64,000 nucleotides of DNA. Source: Comamonadaceae bacterium. GTDB taxonomy: Bacteria > Pseudomonadota > Gammaproteobacteria > Burkholderiales > Burkholderiaceae_C. The notes beneath the pieces were generated by a model, which had not been told where the DNA came from, did no database searches, and saw nothing but the letters and a program-made list of their open reading frames with translations. Where the stretch lies: the NCBI GenBank assembly GCA_947442105.1, contig CANEVH010000008.1, positions 1-64,000 of the forward strand, read 5' to 3'. Below, piece by piece: positions 1 to 7,793 of this stretch. Within the stretch, counting starts at the first letter, position 1. The number at the start of each line of letters is the position of its first letter. The position numbers were made by a program, and so were the translations under genes.

Positions 1-126
1 ATCCATCTTCACCAGCGCGGCGTTGACCATCTGGCGGATGGGGCGCAGAGGATGACTCGCAGGGACGAAGTCCTCCAGCTTGCGCAGGGTGAACAGACTC
101 TCGGTGAAGGTGTCGGATCCGCGCAT
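1..126 (-). mobile_element. IS5/IS1182-type transposase, N-terminal 42 codons (runs off the window)
   Basis: Reading leftward from the ATG at 126, an uninterrupted frame runs off the window edge and encodes a start of the type MRGSDTFTESLF followed by FVPASHPLRPIRQMVN. This is the typical N-terminus of DDE transposases of the IS5/IS1182 group, where the HPLR..R.MV segment is conserved. The rest of the element lies outside the window, so completeness cannot be judged. A plausible terminal repeat lies about 80 bases upstream of the start codon. Confidence 0.75.
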
Positions 127-172
127 GGTGGGCTCTGGATGGGTCAGTGATTCGGTATTTACCTAGAACGCT

Positions 173-283
173 TCAGGGGCTGCCGGAGTGGACAGGCGGG
201 AGGTATTTCAGCAGCCTGTTAGCCGCTGAGAAATCAATTTCTGCGCGCATATTTTCATCGTCATATGTTGTTTGTGAAATCAT
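173..283 (-). pseudogene. Antitoxin-like N-terminal fragment cut by the IS element
   Basis: A 36-codon frame starts at the ATG at 283 behind an AAGG ribosome-binding site. Its first 23 residues include DDENMRAEIDFSAA, which resembles the N-terminus of small type II antitoxins carrying an (M)RxEIDFS motif. From about base 221 leftward the codons belong to the presumed IS end, and a stop follows at 173. I read it as an antitoxin gene whose 3' part and toxin partner were lost or displaced by IS insertion. The family call rests on a short motif. Confidence 0.4.
206..221. repeat. Probable terminal inverted repeat of the IS element
   Basis: The 16 bases TTTCAGCAGCCTGTTA resemble the outer ends of IS1182/IS5-like elements, which often read AACAGGCTGCTGAAA from the outside inward. 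The position just upstream of the transposase start fits the element boundary. The partner repeat is outside the window, so this is inferred from motif similarity and position only. Confidence 0.4.
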
Positions 284-293
284 AGTATTTACC

Positions 294-305
294 TTAACGA
301 GTTAA
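294..305. promoter_or_regulatory. Small palindrome upstream of the antitoxin fragment
   Basis: TTAACGAGTTAA is an imperfect 12-base palindrome (TTAAC / GTTAA arms) just upstream of the ribosome-binding site of the truncated antitoxin-like gene, where autoregulatory TA operators usually lie. Function is inferred from position. Confidence 0.35.
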
Positions 306-381
306 AACTAACGGAGTTTATTTTCATACTACTGGTGCTCACGCTTGGCTGCCTCGCGCGCAGAAATAATGTGCAGGCAAC

Positions 382-699
382 TTAAATCTTTGCCAGCCGC
401 TGCACCATATCTGGAAACTGCGCCACCATTCGAATCAATAGCGCCGCCTGGGCATTGGGTTTTGCCCGCCCTTGTTCCCAGTTTTCAAGCGTTCGCGTGT
501 TGGTGCGCAAATAGTGTGCAAATACCGGGCGAGATAAGTTTAAATGTTCGCGCACTTGCAGCACCTCCTGGGGTAAAAGCACGGGTGCGGGTTTGTTCTC
601 CGCCTTGAAGGTGCGCAGCGTGAGTTTGCCTTCGCGCTCGGCTTTCAGGGCATCAAATCCATCTGTAAGTTCGGCAAAAATATCGCGTTTATCGGTCAT
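382..699 (-). CDS. Xre/HigA-type antitoxin with helix-turn-helix
   Basis: This 105-residue protein has an N-terminal dimerisation/toxin-contact segment (MTDKRDIFAEL start, then an acidic and basic helix) and a C-terminal Xre-type helix-turn-helix: LSRPVFAHYLRTNTRTLENW, followed by EQGRAKP, which matches the NadS/HigA-like antitoxin pattern. The start at 699 is preferred over 711 because it gives the usual MTDKR N-terminus; it overlaps the toxin gene by 11 bases. It is expected to neutralise the upstream RelE-like toxin and repress the operon. Toxin-first order is typical of higBA systems. Confidence 0.8.
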   Translation of the reverse strand: MTDKRDIFAELTDGFDALKAEREGKLTLRTFKAENKPAPVLLPQEVLQVREHLNLSRPVFAHYLRTNTRTLENWEQGRAKPNAQAALLIRMVAQFPDMVQRLAKI

Positions 700-1054
700 T
701 GCTTTCTCCATCTGTGGGCTGTCGGTACTTCAACTCGTTTTTCAATAGTTGTTTGAGCAGCTTGCGCTGTGCCGGCGTCAGGTCGTCGGCTTCGTCTTTG
801 TCATAGACGGTAAACAGCCAAAATTGATTACCACCTAACCACCAGTAATAAATTACCCGCAGACCGCCACGCTTTCCCTTGCCGCGCCGTGGGTCCGCTT
901 GGCGCAGCTTGCGCAAGCCGCCCGTGCCTTCAATGACAGCACCTGCCGACGGGTTGTCCATTAATTCGAGTTGCAGCAAGCGGTAGGCCTCGTCGTCCAA
1001 ATAGTCTTTTCGCGTTCGTTCGAACGCTGGCAGTTCAATAAAGGTGGCTTGCAT
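689..1054 (-). CDS. RelE/HigB-family toxin
   Basis: Starting at the internal Met at 1054 (MQATFIELPAFERTR), the product is 121 residues, the usual length for RelE/ParE-superfamily toxins. It shows the family pattern: an N-terminal strand with PAFERTRKDYLDDEAY, a central basic stretch (GGLRKLRQADPRRGKGKRGG), the LRVIYYWW strand, and a C-terminal FTVYDKDEADDLT followed by a Lys-rich helix. These toxins cleave mRNA, usually on ribosomes. The gene sits only about 35 bases from the RHS remnant, so its promoter must lie within or against that remnant. Confidence 0.8.
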   Translation of the reverse strand: MQATFIELPAFERTRKDYLDDEAYRLLQLELMDNPSAGAVIEGTGGLRKLRQADPRRGKGKRGGLRVIYYWWLGGNQFWLFTVYDKDEADDLTPAQRKLLKQLLKNELKYRQPTDGESNDR

Positions 1055-1089
1055 CGCAAAAGTATACGTTACTTGCGTAGTTTTTCCAG

Positions 1090-2259
1090 CTTTGCCCACG
1101 ACGACGAAGTGCGCCTAACCCGCGTACAAACCACCGCCCCCAGCAGCGACACCCAAACCTACACCCTAGACGCCCTGGGCAACCGCATTGCCCACTCCCG
1201 AGTCAGCGGCGCCTGGACCTATGACGCCAACAACCGCCTCACCCAGCGCGGCAGTGGCGCAGGCGCCACAAGCTACCTGTACGACAACGCAGGCAACCTA
1301 ACGCAAAAACTTGAGGCAGGCGCCACCACCACCTACCGCTACGACATCCAAAACCGCCTGATTGAAGTCGCCCTGGCCCAATCCGTTGGCATAGAACAGG
1401 TGATTGCCCGCTACGGCTACGACCCCCAAGACCGGCGCATCTGGAAAGAGCAGTACGCCAGCAAAACCGGCGAGCCTTTGTTCATGGCCCAACGCACCTT
1501 GTACCTCTACAGCGACAAGGGTTTGCTGGCCGAGGCAACGCAGACCTTTAGCGCGGCTGATGCCAGCATCATCACAGCCCCCACCATCACCACCCAATAC
1601 GGCCTGCGCCCCGACAGCCCCTGGGGCACGGCGCCTTTGTTCATCCAAATCAAAAACAGCGCAGGCCAGACCAGCATGGCCTACTACCACCACGACCAGT
1701 TAGGCACGCCCTTGCAAGCCACAGACAAAGCGGGCAACATCGTCTGGGCGGCAAGCTTTGATGCGTTTGGGCGGGCCAGCATCACCACGCCGCAGGCGAC
1801 AGCGGACAAACCGACGATTACCAGCAACCTGCGGTTGCCGGGGCAGTATGAGGATTTGGAGACGGGCTTGCATTACAACTTCCGGCGTTATTACGACCCG
1901 GAGATTGGGCGGTATGTGACGGCTGATCCGATTGGCTTGGAGGGGGTATTAATTTCTATGCTTATGCGGGAGGGAACTCGATATCACGAGTTGATCCCAT
2001 GGGCCTCGCCGATTTTTTAGGTAGTTGCAAGGGACGCTATGCCAATTGCGCCGCCAGCCAAGACCCCAATGCGTCAACTTTTGGAAACTGGGCGCGATGG
2101 AAGGTGTGTGAAGCAATCATCGATAAGGCATGTTCTGCAGGATTCCCGTTCTGCTGTGATGTGGAAAGACAAAGTTGCATGGCCGATGCGGCAGGCGACG
2201 CCAAAGGAACTCTGATGTGTGTGCAAAATAACGCTAAGTGCGTACAAAAAGGGAAGTAA
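1090..2259 (+). pseudogene. RHS-repeat protein C-terminal fragment, frameshifted
   Basis: From about 1090 the frame encodes YD-type RHS repeats (DALGNRIAHSRVSG, TYDANNRLTQRG, YLYDNAGNL) and the RHS core signature (YHHDQLGTPLQATD, FRRYYDPEIGRYVTADPIGLEG). The 5' part of the gene is missing. At about 1940 a run of five G breaks the frame. With one more G the reading continues as GGINFYAYAGGN..DPMGL into the frame that ends at 2259, giving a Cys-rich tip of about 80 residues. In RHS polymorphic toxins, the sequence after DPxGL is the variable toxic tip. The fragment is probably an orphan tip unless the homopolymer count is a sequencing error. Confidence 0.8.
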
Positions 2260-2603
2260 TGAATAACCGTACCGCACTCACTTACATTACATTTTTATTG
2301 GCTCTTTTCTTGTTGCAATTGGTACTGCCAACTTTCTTTGGTGCTACCGTACTTGCCGCAATTCTCGCAACATTTCCAGTGTTTGGTATCCTGCAAAAGC
2401 CATCAGTTTTTGTGCTTTCCAGCCTTACGGCAGTAGCTACGATTTTGTTTCCAACAATAATCTTGTTTGCTATTGGGCAACCGTACGGCATATCGCCTGT
2501 TGAATCGCGGTATCTTCTGGCCTTGGATAATTTTATTTTGCTTGTACTTCCGACACTCGCCGTAGCCATAACTACCCTAGCAGGCAGATATTTTCGCAAA
2601 TAA
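2259..2603 (+). CDS. Small hydrophobic membrane protein behind the RHS tip (candidate immunity protein)
   Basis: The start codon overlaps the stop of the RHS tip (TAATG), implying translational coupling. The 114-residue product is strongly hydrophobic, with about four predicted membrane spans (near residues 8-30, 33-52, 54-77 and 87-108) and a short basic end (RYFRK). I do not recognise a named family. Gene position directly after a polymorphic toxin tip is where the immunity protein is normally encoded, so this role is inferred from context. The lower GC content than the RHS core fits an exchanged tip/immunity cassette. Confidence 0.6.
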   Translation: MNNRTALTYITFLLALFLLQLVLPTFFGATVLAAILATFPVFGILQKPSVFVLSSLTAVATILFPTIILFAIGQPYGISPVESRYLLALDNFILLVLPTLAVAITTLAGRYFRK

Positions 2604-2676
2604 ATATGGCAATGTGGCGGAAGTCCGCTGAGTTATCGGGGGCAGTTCACAATCTAAGGCACATAATGCTTTCGAA

Positions 2677-3621
2677 TCACATCAAGTGGATGTGCTCACC
2701 TATTCTCGTTAGCAGTTCACTAAAATCCGGCTGCCCTTGGTAGTAAAGCGTAGATGATTTGTGATATTCCTTAGCGAACCGATCGCGCTGTACAGAATCT
2801 GCTAGGGTGAACGCGGGATTATTGGCGATCACCAATTCGTCGCCAGACCGGAAGCGCTCAACTTTTCGGCGCTGGTATTCAGGCAACTTCATGAAATCTT
2901 GAATTTCCTGTAGCCCAAGCAGGCAGTACACGTCGTAGTAGTGCCGCAGAAAGTTGGCAGGAAATTCCTGCGCTTGGGCCAAGCGTCGGTACTTGGTAGA
3001 AATGGTTTGGAGCTTTTCGACAAAAGTATGCGTCGGTGCGTAGCAGGCCACGTCCACGGCGCGGTTGTCAAAAACCTGTACTCCCCGACCGATGGCGAAA
3101 TCCAGCGCCCAGGAGGAGATGGTGACGGCGCGGTTGGGTGCCGTGTCGTCAAAGCCCAGCTCCAGCAAAATCCCGTCTTTCACGCCTGTCAACGTGGCGG
3201 CGCGGGTTGTGTAGGACAAACGAATGCCGGCACTACGCATCTTGTCGTCATCAAAGTAGGTGTCCCGATCCACGCTGTCGATACCAGGAATGCGGATGCG
3301 CTGGGCCAGCGCGTCGTAGTACGCACGCCGCGATGCAATATGGGCTGGTTTGTCTTGGTTGCGACCGATTTTCACGTCCATGTCGGCGGGTGGCGCAATG
3401 CGGATGTCGATGTCTTCCGAGAAGCGGTGAATCACGCCGAAGCCTTTGGAAAGGGACGTTCCGCCCTTTAACTCGAACACAAAGCCCTGTGCCTGTAGCC
3501 CCCAAAGGCTGTGCATGATCCAATAATCTTTTTCCACCAGCATCGGGGCGACCCCACGGGCGTTGGCAAGCACCGCGAGCAGCTGGTCAAAATCACGCCG
3601 GTAGTGAAGAAATTCAGGCAT
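2677..3621 (-). CDS. AbiEii-type nucleotidyltransferase toxin
   Basis: The 314-residue protein has the AbiEii/DNA-polymerase-beta-like signature: an N-terminal PMLVEKDYWIMHSLWGL helix, then FELKGGTSLSKGFGVIHRFSEDIDI, where GGTS and the D-x-D pair form the nucleotide and metal site (residues about 53-74). A FVEKLQTISTKYRR helix follows near residue 200. AbiEii toxins transfer nucleotides to tRNA acceptor ends and halt growth, giving phage abortive infection. The gene overlaps the upstream antitoxin-type gene by 8 bases. Its length fits the family. Confidence 0.85.
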   Translation of the reverse strand: MPEFLHYRRDFDQLLAVLANARGVAPMLVEKDYWIMHSLWGLQAQGFVFELKGGTSLSKGFGVIHRFSEDIDIRIAPPADMDVKIGRNQDKPAHIASRRAYYDALAQRIRIPGIDSVDRDTYFDDDKMRSAGIRLSYTTRAATLTGVKDGILLELGFDDTAPNRAVTISSWALDFAIGRGVQVFDNRAVDVACYAPTHTFVEKLQTISTKYRRLAQAQEFPANFLRHYYDVYCLLGLQEIQDFMKLPEYQRRKVERFRSGDELVIANNPAFTLADSVQRDRFAKEYHKSSTLYYQGQPDFSELLTRIGEHIHLM

Positions 3622-4225
3622 CCATCCACTCCCGCAAGCGCTTGCGTGTGGCCATGTTGGCGTAACTGTCTATAGCCTCCCGCAGTCGATTCGGGTCGAA
3701 GCTTGGGAGCTTGATGCGAGCCTGGCCAAGCACCGCATCACGGTCTTCAGCCAGCGCGTCCAGGTTATTGAGCAAATCAACGTAAAGAAATTCGCGGGTG
3801 AGTTTTTGAGGGAAGCGCGGTTTCACCCTGAAATCAAACTGCCGGTTCCCCAACTGGAATATGCCATGGCGCTTGTGGTTGTAGACCAGCGTCTGGTTGT
3901 AGAGCTGCGTGGTGCCCAAGCCCAAAGCGTTATAGGACGATGGCGAAAACACCAAAAATTCTTTGTCGCGCAGAAATCCTTTTACCAGCTGATCGTCGGG
4001 TGGCGGGAGGGGGCCAAAAGCCGACTGCTTTGGAACGTGGTACAGGCCTTGGGCCAGCTTCTGCAGCTTGCCCATGTCGACCAGTTCACGCAGATGACGA
4101 TCCACCGCGTTGCTCAGGCCAGCAAAGTCCTCGCGCCGGTAGACCTGGCCAGGCTGCAGCCCGTCCGCAAGGCGGGCAGTGGCGCCCCGGCGCGGGGAAG
4201 CGGGTGACGAAGAGGTTTTAGACAT
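3614..4225 (-). CDS. AbiEi-like antitoxin / transcriptional regulator
   Basis: The 203-residue protein precedes and overlaps the AbiEii gene, the standard order of AbiE modules. Its N-terminal part reads as a winged helix (YRREDFAGLSNAVDRHLRELVDMGKLQKLAQGLYHVP), as in AbiEi and the related DUF6088-type regulators. The rest resembles the AbiEi C-terminal domain (FSPSSYNALGLGTTQLYN...GNRQFDFRVKPRFP). AbiEi represses the operon and counteracts AbiEii without stable binding to it (type IV TA). The N-terminal 25 residues are low-complexity. Confidence 0.8.
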   Translation of the reverse strand: MSKTSSSPASPRRGATARLADGLQPGQVYRREDFAGLSNAVDRHLRELVDMGKLQKLAQGLYHVPKQSAFGPLPPPDDQLVKGFLRDKEFLVFSPSSYNALGLGTTQLYNQTLVYNHKRHGIFQLGNRQFDFRVKPRFPQKLTREFLYVDLLNNLDALAEDRDAVLGQARIKLPSFDPNRLREAIDSYANMATRKRLREWMDA

Positions 4226-4319
4226 GGATGATTTGTCATTGACGTTTCATGCATTTTAGTGCTTCGTGCCAGCGCTTTATCCGCGGCACATCCGAAGACT
4301 CAGCGAAAAGGTGAGGGGA

Positions 4320-4667
4320 AAAAACCAGCAGTAAACCCACCCGCCTGACCCTGCCCGACGGCAGCGCACTGGACTACGCCTACAGCGCCCATGGCGAGTT
4401 GCAAAGCGTCAGCATCCCCGGCAAGGGCAGCATCAGCGTTAACCAGTACCAATGGACCGAACCCAGCAAGACCACCTGGCCCGGCGGCGTGACGCAAAAC
4501 CGCAGCCTGGACGGACTCTTGCAACTCCAAGACCTGCAAGTCAACACATTGGAGAAGCAAACCCCGCTCAACCCGAACCGCCTGGGCGCCGAAAGCCTCT
4601 CCAGCGCATGAACGGCGCTTGTACCTATGACGCCAACAGCCGATTCACCCGGCGCGGCAGTCTCCCC
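4320..4667 (+). pseudogene. RHS-repeat remnant (internal fragment)
   Basis: Codons from about 4335 encode RHS repeats (RLTLPDGSALDYAYSAHGEL, WTEPSKTTWPGGVTQNRSLDG), corresponding to a part of an RHS protein that normally lies upstream of the segment found at 1090. The frame decays after about 4555. A short piece in another frame (GACTYDANSRFTRRGS) closely resembles GAWTYDANNRLTQRGS of the first fragment. There is no start codon context and no tip. It is a leftover of another or rearranged RHS copy, ending just before the glycerate kinase gene. Confidence 0.75.
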
Positions 4668-4682
4668 CTATCATCCGCCGCT

Positions 4683-5990
4683 ATGCCCCTTCGCTCCCCA
4701 CCCCAAGCCTTTTTGCAAAGCCTGTTCCACGCTGCCGTGCAACGCGCCTTGCCCTTGCACAACACGGCCGCTTTTTTGCCCCCGCTGCCCAAAGGCCGCA
4801 CCCTGGTGCTGGGCGCGGGCAAGGCGGGTGGTGCCATGGCGCAAGCGGTGGAGGCCTTGTGGCCAGCGGATGCGCCCCTCTCAGGCCTGGTAGTCACGCG
4901 CTACGGCCACACGCCGCCGCGCCCGCCCGGCTTGGCGCAACGCATTGAGGTGGTGGAAGCCGCGCACCCGGTGCCGGATGCTGCCGGGCTGGAAGCAGCC
5001 CAGCGCATCTTGGCCCTCACCCAGGGCCTGACCGCAGACGACCTGGTGCTGTGCCTGGTCTCAGGCGGCGGCTCGGCCTTGCTGACTCTGCCCGCCGAGG
5101 GTTTGAGCCTGCAAGGCAAACAGCGCATCAACCAGCAATTGCTGGAGAGCGGCGCCCACATCGGTGAGATGAATTGCGTGCGCAAGCACCTCTCGCGCAT
5201 TAAGGGCGGGCGCTTGGGCGCGGCCTGCGCCCCGGCCCGGGTGGTGACGCTGACCATTAGCGACGTGCCCGGCGACGACCCGTCCACCATCGCCAGCGGC
5301 CCCACGGTAGCCGACGCCACTACCTGCGAAGACGCGCTAGACATCTTGCGCCGCTACGCCATCGCCGTGCCTGCCGCGGTGGAGCAGGCCTTGCAAAGCG
5401 GCGCCCTGGAAACCCCCAAGCCGGGCGACGCCGCCTTCCACGGTCACGGTCTGCACCTGATTGCCACGCCACAGCAAAGCCTGCAAGCCGCCGCCGAAGC
5501 CGCCCGCGCGGCAGGTATTGCCGCCTACATCCTGAGCGACGAGGTAGAAGGCGAATCGCGCGAAGTGGCCAAGGTACACGCGGCAATAGCCCGTGCCGTG
5601 GCCAAAGGGCAGGGCGCGTTTCAAAAACCGTGTGTGATTTTGAGCGGCGGCGAGACCACGGTCACCATCCGCCCCCGCGCCCCCGGCGCTGCGAAAGGCC
5701 GAGGCGGCCGCGCAGGCGAGTTTTGCATGGGCCTCGCGCAGGCGCTCCAAGGCGTGGACGGCGTGTGGGCGCTGGCCGCTGACACCGACGGCATTGACGG
5801 CGTGGAAGACAACGCTGGCGCCCAAGTCGCCCCCGACACCCTGGCGCGCGCCGCCGCCCTGGGCTTGAAGCTGAGCGACCATTTGGACCGCAATGACGCC
5901 TACGGCTTCTTCTCCGCCCTGGGCGACCTGGTGGTCACCGGCCCCACGCACACCAATGTGAACGACTTTCGGGCGGTGTTGGTGGTGTAG
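4683..5990 (+). CDS. ttuD: Glycerate 2-kinase of the MOFRL family
   Basis: The 435-residue product fits the glycerate kinase/hydroxypyruvate reductase TtuD-GckA family. It has the nucleotide-binding start (TLVLGAGKAGGAMAQAVEAL), the central VSGGGSALL and NCVRKHLSRIKGGRL motifs, SDVPGDDPSTIASGPT, and the C-terminal MOFRL domain with AADTDGIDGVEDNAGA. The enzyme phosphorylates D-glycerate to 2-phosphoglycerate in glyoxylate or tartrate metabolism. The frame is open for 77 codons upstream, but those encode RHS leftovers, so the ATG at 4683 at the start of family similarity is chosen. It is convergent with hipA. Confidence 0.9.
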   Translation: MPLRSPPQAFLQSLFHAAVQRALPLHNTAAFLPPLPKGRTLVLGAGKAGGAMAQAVEALWPADAPLSGLVVTRYGHTPPRPPGLAQRIEVVEAAHPVPDAAGLEAAQRILALTQGLTADDLVLCLVSGGGSALLTLPAEGLSLQGKQRINQQLLESGAHIGEMNCVRKHLSRIKGGRLGAACAPARVVTLTISDVPGDDPSTIASGPTVADATTCEDALDILRRYAIAVPAAVEQALQSGALETPKPGDAAFHGHGLHLIATPQQSLQAAAEAARAAGIAAYILSDEVEGESREVAKVHAAIARAVAKGQGAFQKPCVILSGGETTVTIRPRAPGAAKGRGGRAGEFCMGLAQALQGVDGVWALAADTDGIDGVEDNAGAQVAPDTLARAAALGLKLSDHLDRNDAYGFFSALGDLVVTGPTHTNVNDFRAVLVV

Positions 5991-6005
5991 GGCGGGCCGC
6001 CTGCC

Positions 6006-7340
6006 TTAAGCCAGGGCGGGCGCCGTCGCCGCTGAGCGTTCCCGATCAAACTGCGCCAGATGCTGGCGTACCCCTTGAAAAATGGCCTGCGCCAGTTCCG
6101 CAGGAAAGTCCGCAGGCAGGCGCTGTTCAACGGCGCTCAGCGCCGCGTCCAGCCGCTGCGCCATGGCCAGCATGGCGTCCCATGCGCCGTCGACGGCGCT
6201 GCGTTTAGCCAGCGCCTCCCAGTGGCGGTAGTGGATTTCGGCCAGTTTGTAATGCGCCGACTTGCCGCGCACCGCCATGGACAGCTTGGTTTTTTGGTAG
6301 GCCAGCTTGGTGGGGCCATCGCCTATCAGGGGCCAGGCGGAGAGCACGTCATACAAGGGCGTCATGCGGTATCGACCGCCAGGCAGCACGAACAGGGAAA
6401 AGTTCTTGCCATGCCCATCAATCGCCGCCAAAAACCAAAACAGCAACTGGGCGCATAAAAAGTGCCGCCCGTCTTCATGGAAGGCCTCGCCGCCTTGGAG
6501 CACTTCCAGACAGGCCTCGATGCCCGGCCCGCCGCGCTGCTCGTATTTTTGGTCGCTAGAAACGCCTTTGGCCTGGCAAAAGTCTTCTTGGGGCAAGCGC
6601 GCAATCCAGTCCGCACGCTGCCAGCTCCGGTCAAAACGCGTGACCACCAGCACCCGGCGTTCGCCAAAATTTTCCATCTGGCACTGGGCCGCTGGCAAGC
6701 CCAATTCCCGCACAATTTGGCTGCACAGCCATTCGTTCTCCACCGACAAGCGCATATCTAGCTGGCGCCCTGGGGTGATTCCGATGGCCGGTTTGAGGAT
6801 GTGGGTGGTGGGCGTGGCGCCCAGGGGGCGGCACCAGGCGCCATTGACGCGCAACAGTGCTGTTTTCTCCTGCGCCCCGGCAATCGAGAGGCGGAATTCT
6901 TCCTCTTCGTCCTGCGCGCCCAGTCCGGTTTGCGCGCCCAGAGCAGCCAGATGCCTTTCAATCTGTTCAGGCGTGAGCGCTTCGTAGCTGAGCTGGTCAA
7001 AACCCTCGGGGCTGTCGCCAGGTGGCAGCAGTTGCACCGCACCCACACAGTCCCGCCCCACGGCTTGCAGCAGGGCAAAAGCGTCCGCGCCTTGGGTCCG
7101 AAACCGCGCACTGATGCGCCTGCGCATGCCGTCGCTGTCGGGCAGCAGGTTGTCAAAGTAGTTGCGTACCGCGTCACCTTCGAGCCGGTTGTCTGCTGTA
7201 AACGGCAGCGACAAAGACAGCGGACGGCTGCGCTGCGACGCCCGCCACGACGGCGCATAGTCCAAGCGGTGGCGCCCTGTGCGCCCCACGCTCCAGGTGC
7301 CTACCCGTTCACCGTTCATCCAGATGTCTAAGGCGCCCAT
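6006..7340 (-). CDS. hipA: HipA-family serine/threonine kinase toxin
   Basis: The 444-residue protein starts MGALDIWMNGERVGTW, the usual HipA N-terminal domain (couple_hipA). It continues with RNYFDNLLPDSDGMRRRI and the kinase part: ILKPAIG near the middle, the catalytic loop IDGHGKNFSLF (about residue 307) and MTPLYDVLSAWP (about 330) holding the metal site. HipA kinases phosphorylate aminoacyl-tRNA synthetases and cause dormancy. The start at 7340 is 10 bases after the hipB stop with GGAG in front; the longer frame overlaps hipB. It forms an operon with hipB. Confidence 0.9.
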   Translation of the reverse strand: MGALDIWMNGERVGTWSVGRTGRHRLDYAPSWRASQRSRPLSLSLPFTADNRLEGDAVRNYFDNLLPDSDGMRRRISARFRTQGADAFALLQAVGRDCVGAVQLLPPGDSPEGFDQLSYEALTPEQIERHLAALGAQTGLGAQDEEEEFRLSIAGAQEKTALLRVNGAWCRPLGATPTTHILKPAIGITPGRQLDMRLSVENEWLCSQIVRELGLPAAQCQMENFGERRVLVVTRFDRSWQRADWIARLPQEDFCQAKGVSSDQKYEQRGGPGIEACLEVLQGGEAFHEDGRHFLCAQLLFWFLAAIDGHGKNFSLFVLPGGRYRMTPLYDVLSAWPLIGDGPTKLAYQKTKLSMAVRGKSAHYKLAEIHYRHWEALAKRSAVDGAWDAMLAMAQRLDAALSAVEQRLPADFPAELAQAIFQGVRQHLAQFDRERSAATAPALA

Positions 7341-7350
7341 ACCGCTCCAG

Positions 7351-7632
7351 TTACCACTCGCCTTGGGGGCTGGTACCCGCTGCGGGCGGCGCCATAGGGG
7401 CCTTGTCGGTCGACGCGCCTGTGTCGCGCAACACCAGGTCAACGTGCAAGGCTTTCAGTAGCTCCAGCAGTTGCCCCGCACTCACCGTGGCCGGGTTGCA
7501 CTCAATGGCCGCAATGCGCGACTGCGAGACGCCGAGTTTGCGCGCTAGGTCGCCTTGGCTGAGCTGGCGCACCTTGCGCAAGGAACGCAGTTGCGGCGCA
7601 AGCTGGTCGGGGATAGCAATAAGATAGTCCAT
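7351..7632 (-). CDS. hipB: HipB-type antitoxin and operon repressor
   Basis: The 93-residue protein holds an Xre helix-turn-helix at about residues 15-70 (LRSLRKVRQLSQGDLARKLG, then VSQSRIAAIECNPATVS), ending in an Ala/Pro-rich tail. It precedes hipA on the same strand with a 10-base gap. HipB dimers bind palindromic operators and sequester HipA. A near-perfect 17-bp inverted repeat begins 8 bases upstream of the start codon and is its likely binding site. Confidence 0.9.
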   Translation of the reverse strand: MDYLIAIPDQLAPQLRSLRKVRQLSQGDLARKLGVSQSRIAAIECNPATVSAGQLLELLKALHVDLVLRDTGASTDKAPMAPPAAGTSPQGEW

Positions 7633-7640
7633 GGCCCAAA

Positions 7641-7683
7641 ATCACCTTTGAGTAATATATGCATTGTATTACTTAAAGGTGAT
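7641..7683. promoter_or_regulatory. HipB operator: 17-bp inverted repeat overlapping the hipBA promoter
   Basis: The arms ATCACCTTTGAGTAATA (7641-7657) and TATTACTTAAAGGTGAT (7667-7683) are inverted copies matching at 16 of 17 positions, separated by 9 bases containing ATGCAT. The site ends 8 bases before the hipB start codon, so a bound repressor would block transcription initiation. Binding by HipB is inferred from position and symmetry. Confidence 0.75.
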
Positions 7684-7793
7684 AATGCAAAAATATCTGT
7701 TTTAAGTGCTAAGACACCGCCTTTTGGGGCGCATTTTGATGTTGGTTTTGGGAAATCTATTCGCAAAATTTTGAGCAACTGAAACTGACATAG

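Noticed and set aside
971-1089. 5' end of the open frame that covers the RHS fragment
   Set aside because: These codons lie antisense to the HigB-like toxin start and show no RHS similarity. RHS sequence begins near 1090.
4452-4682. 77-codon N-terminal extension of the glycerate kinase frame
   Set aside because: These codons come from RHS remnants read partly in another frame. Family similarity starts at the ATG at 4683.
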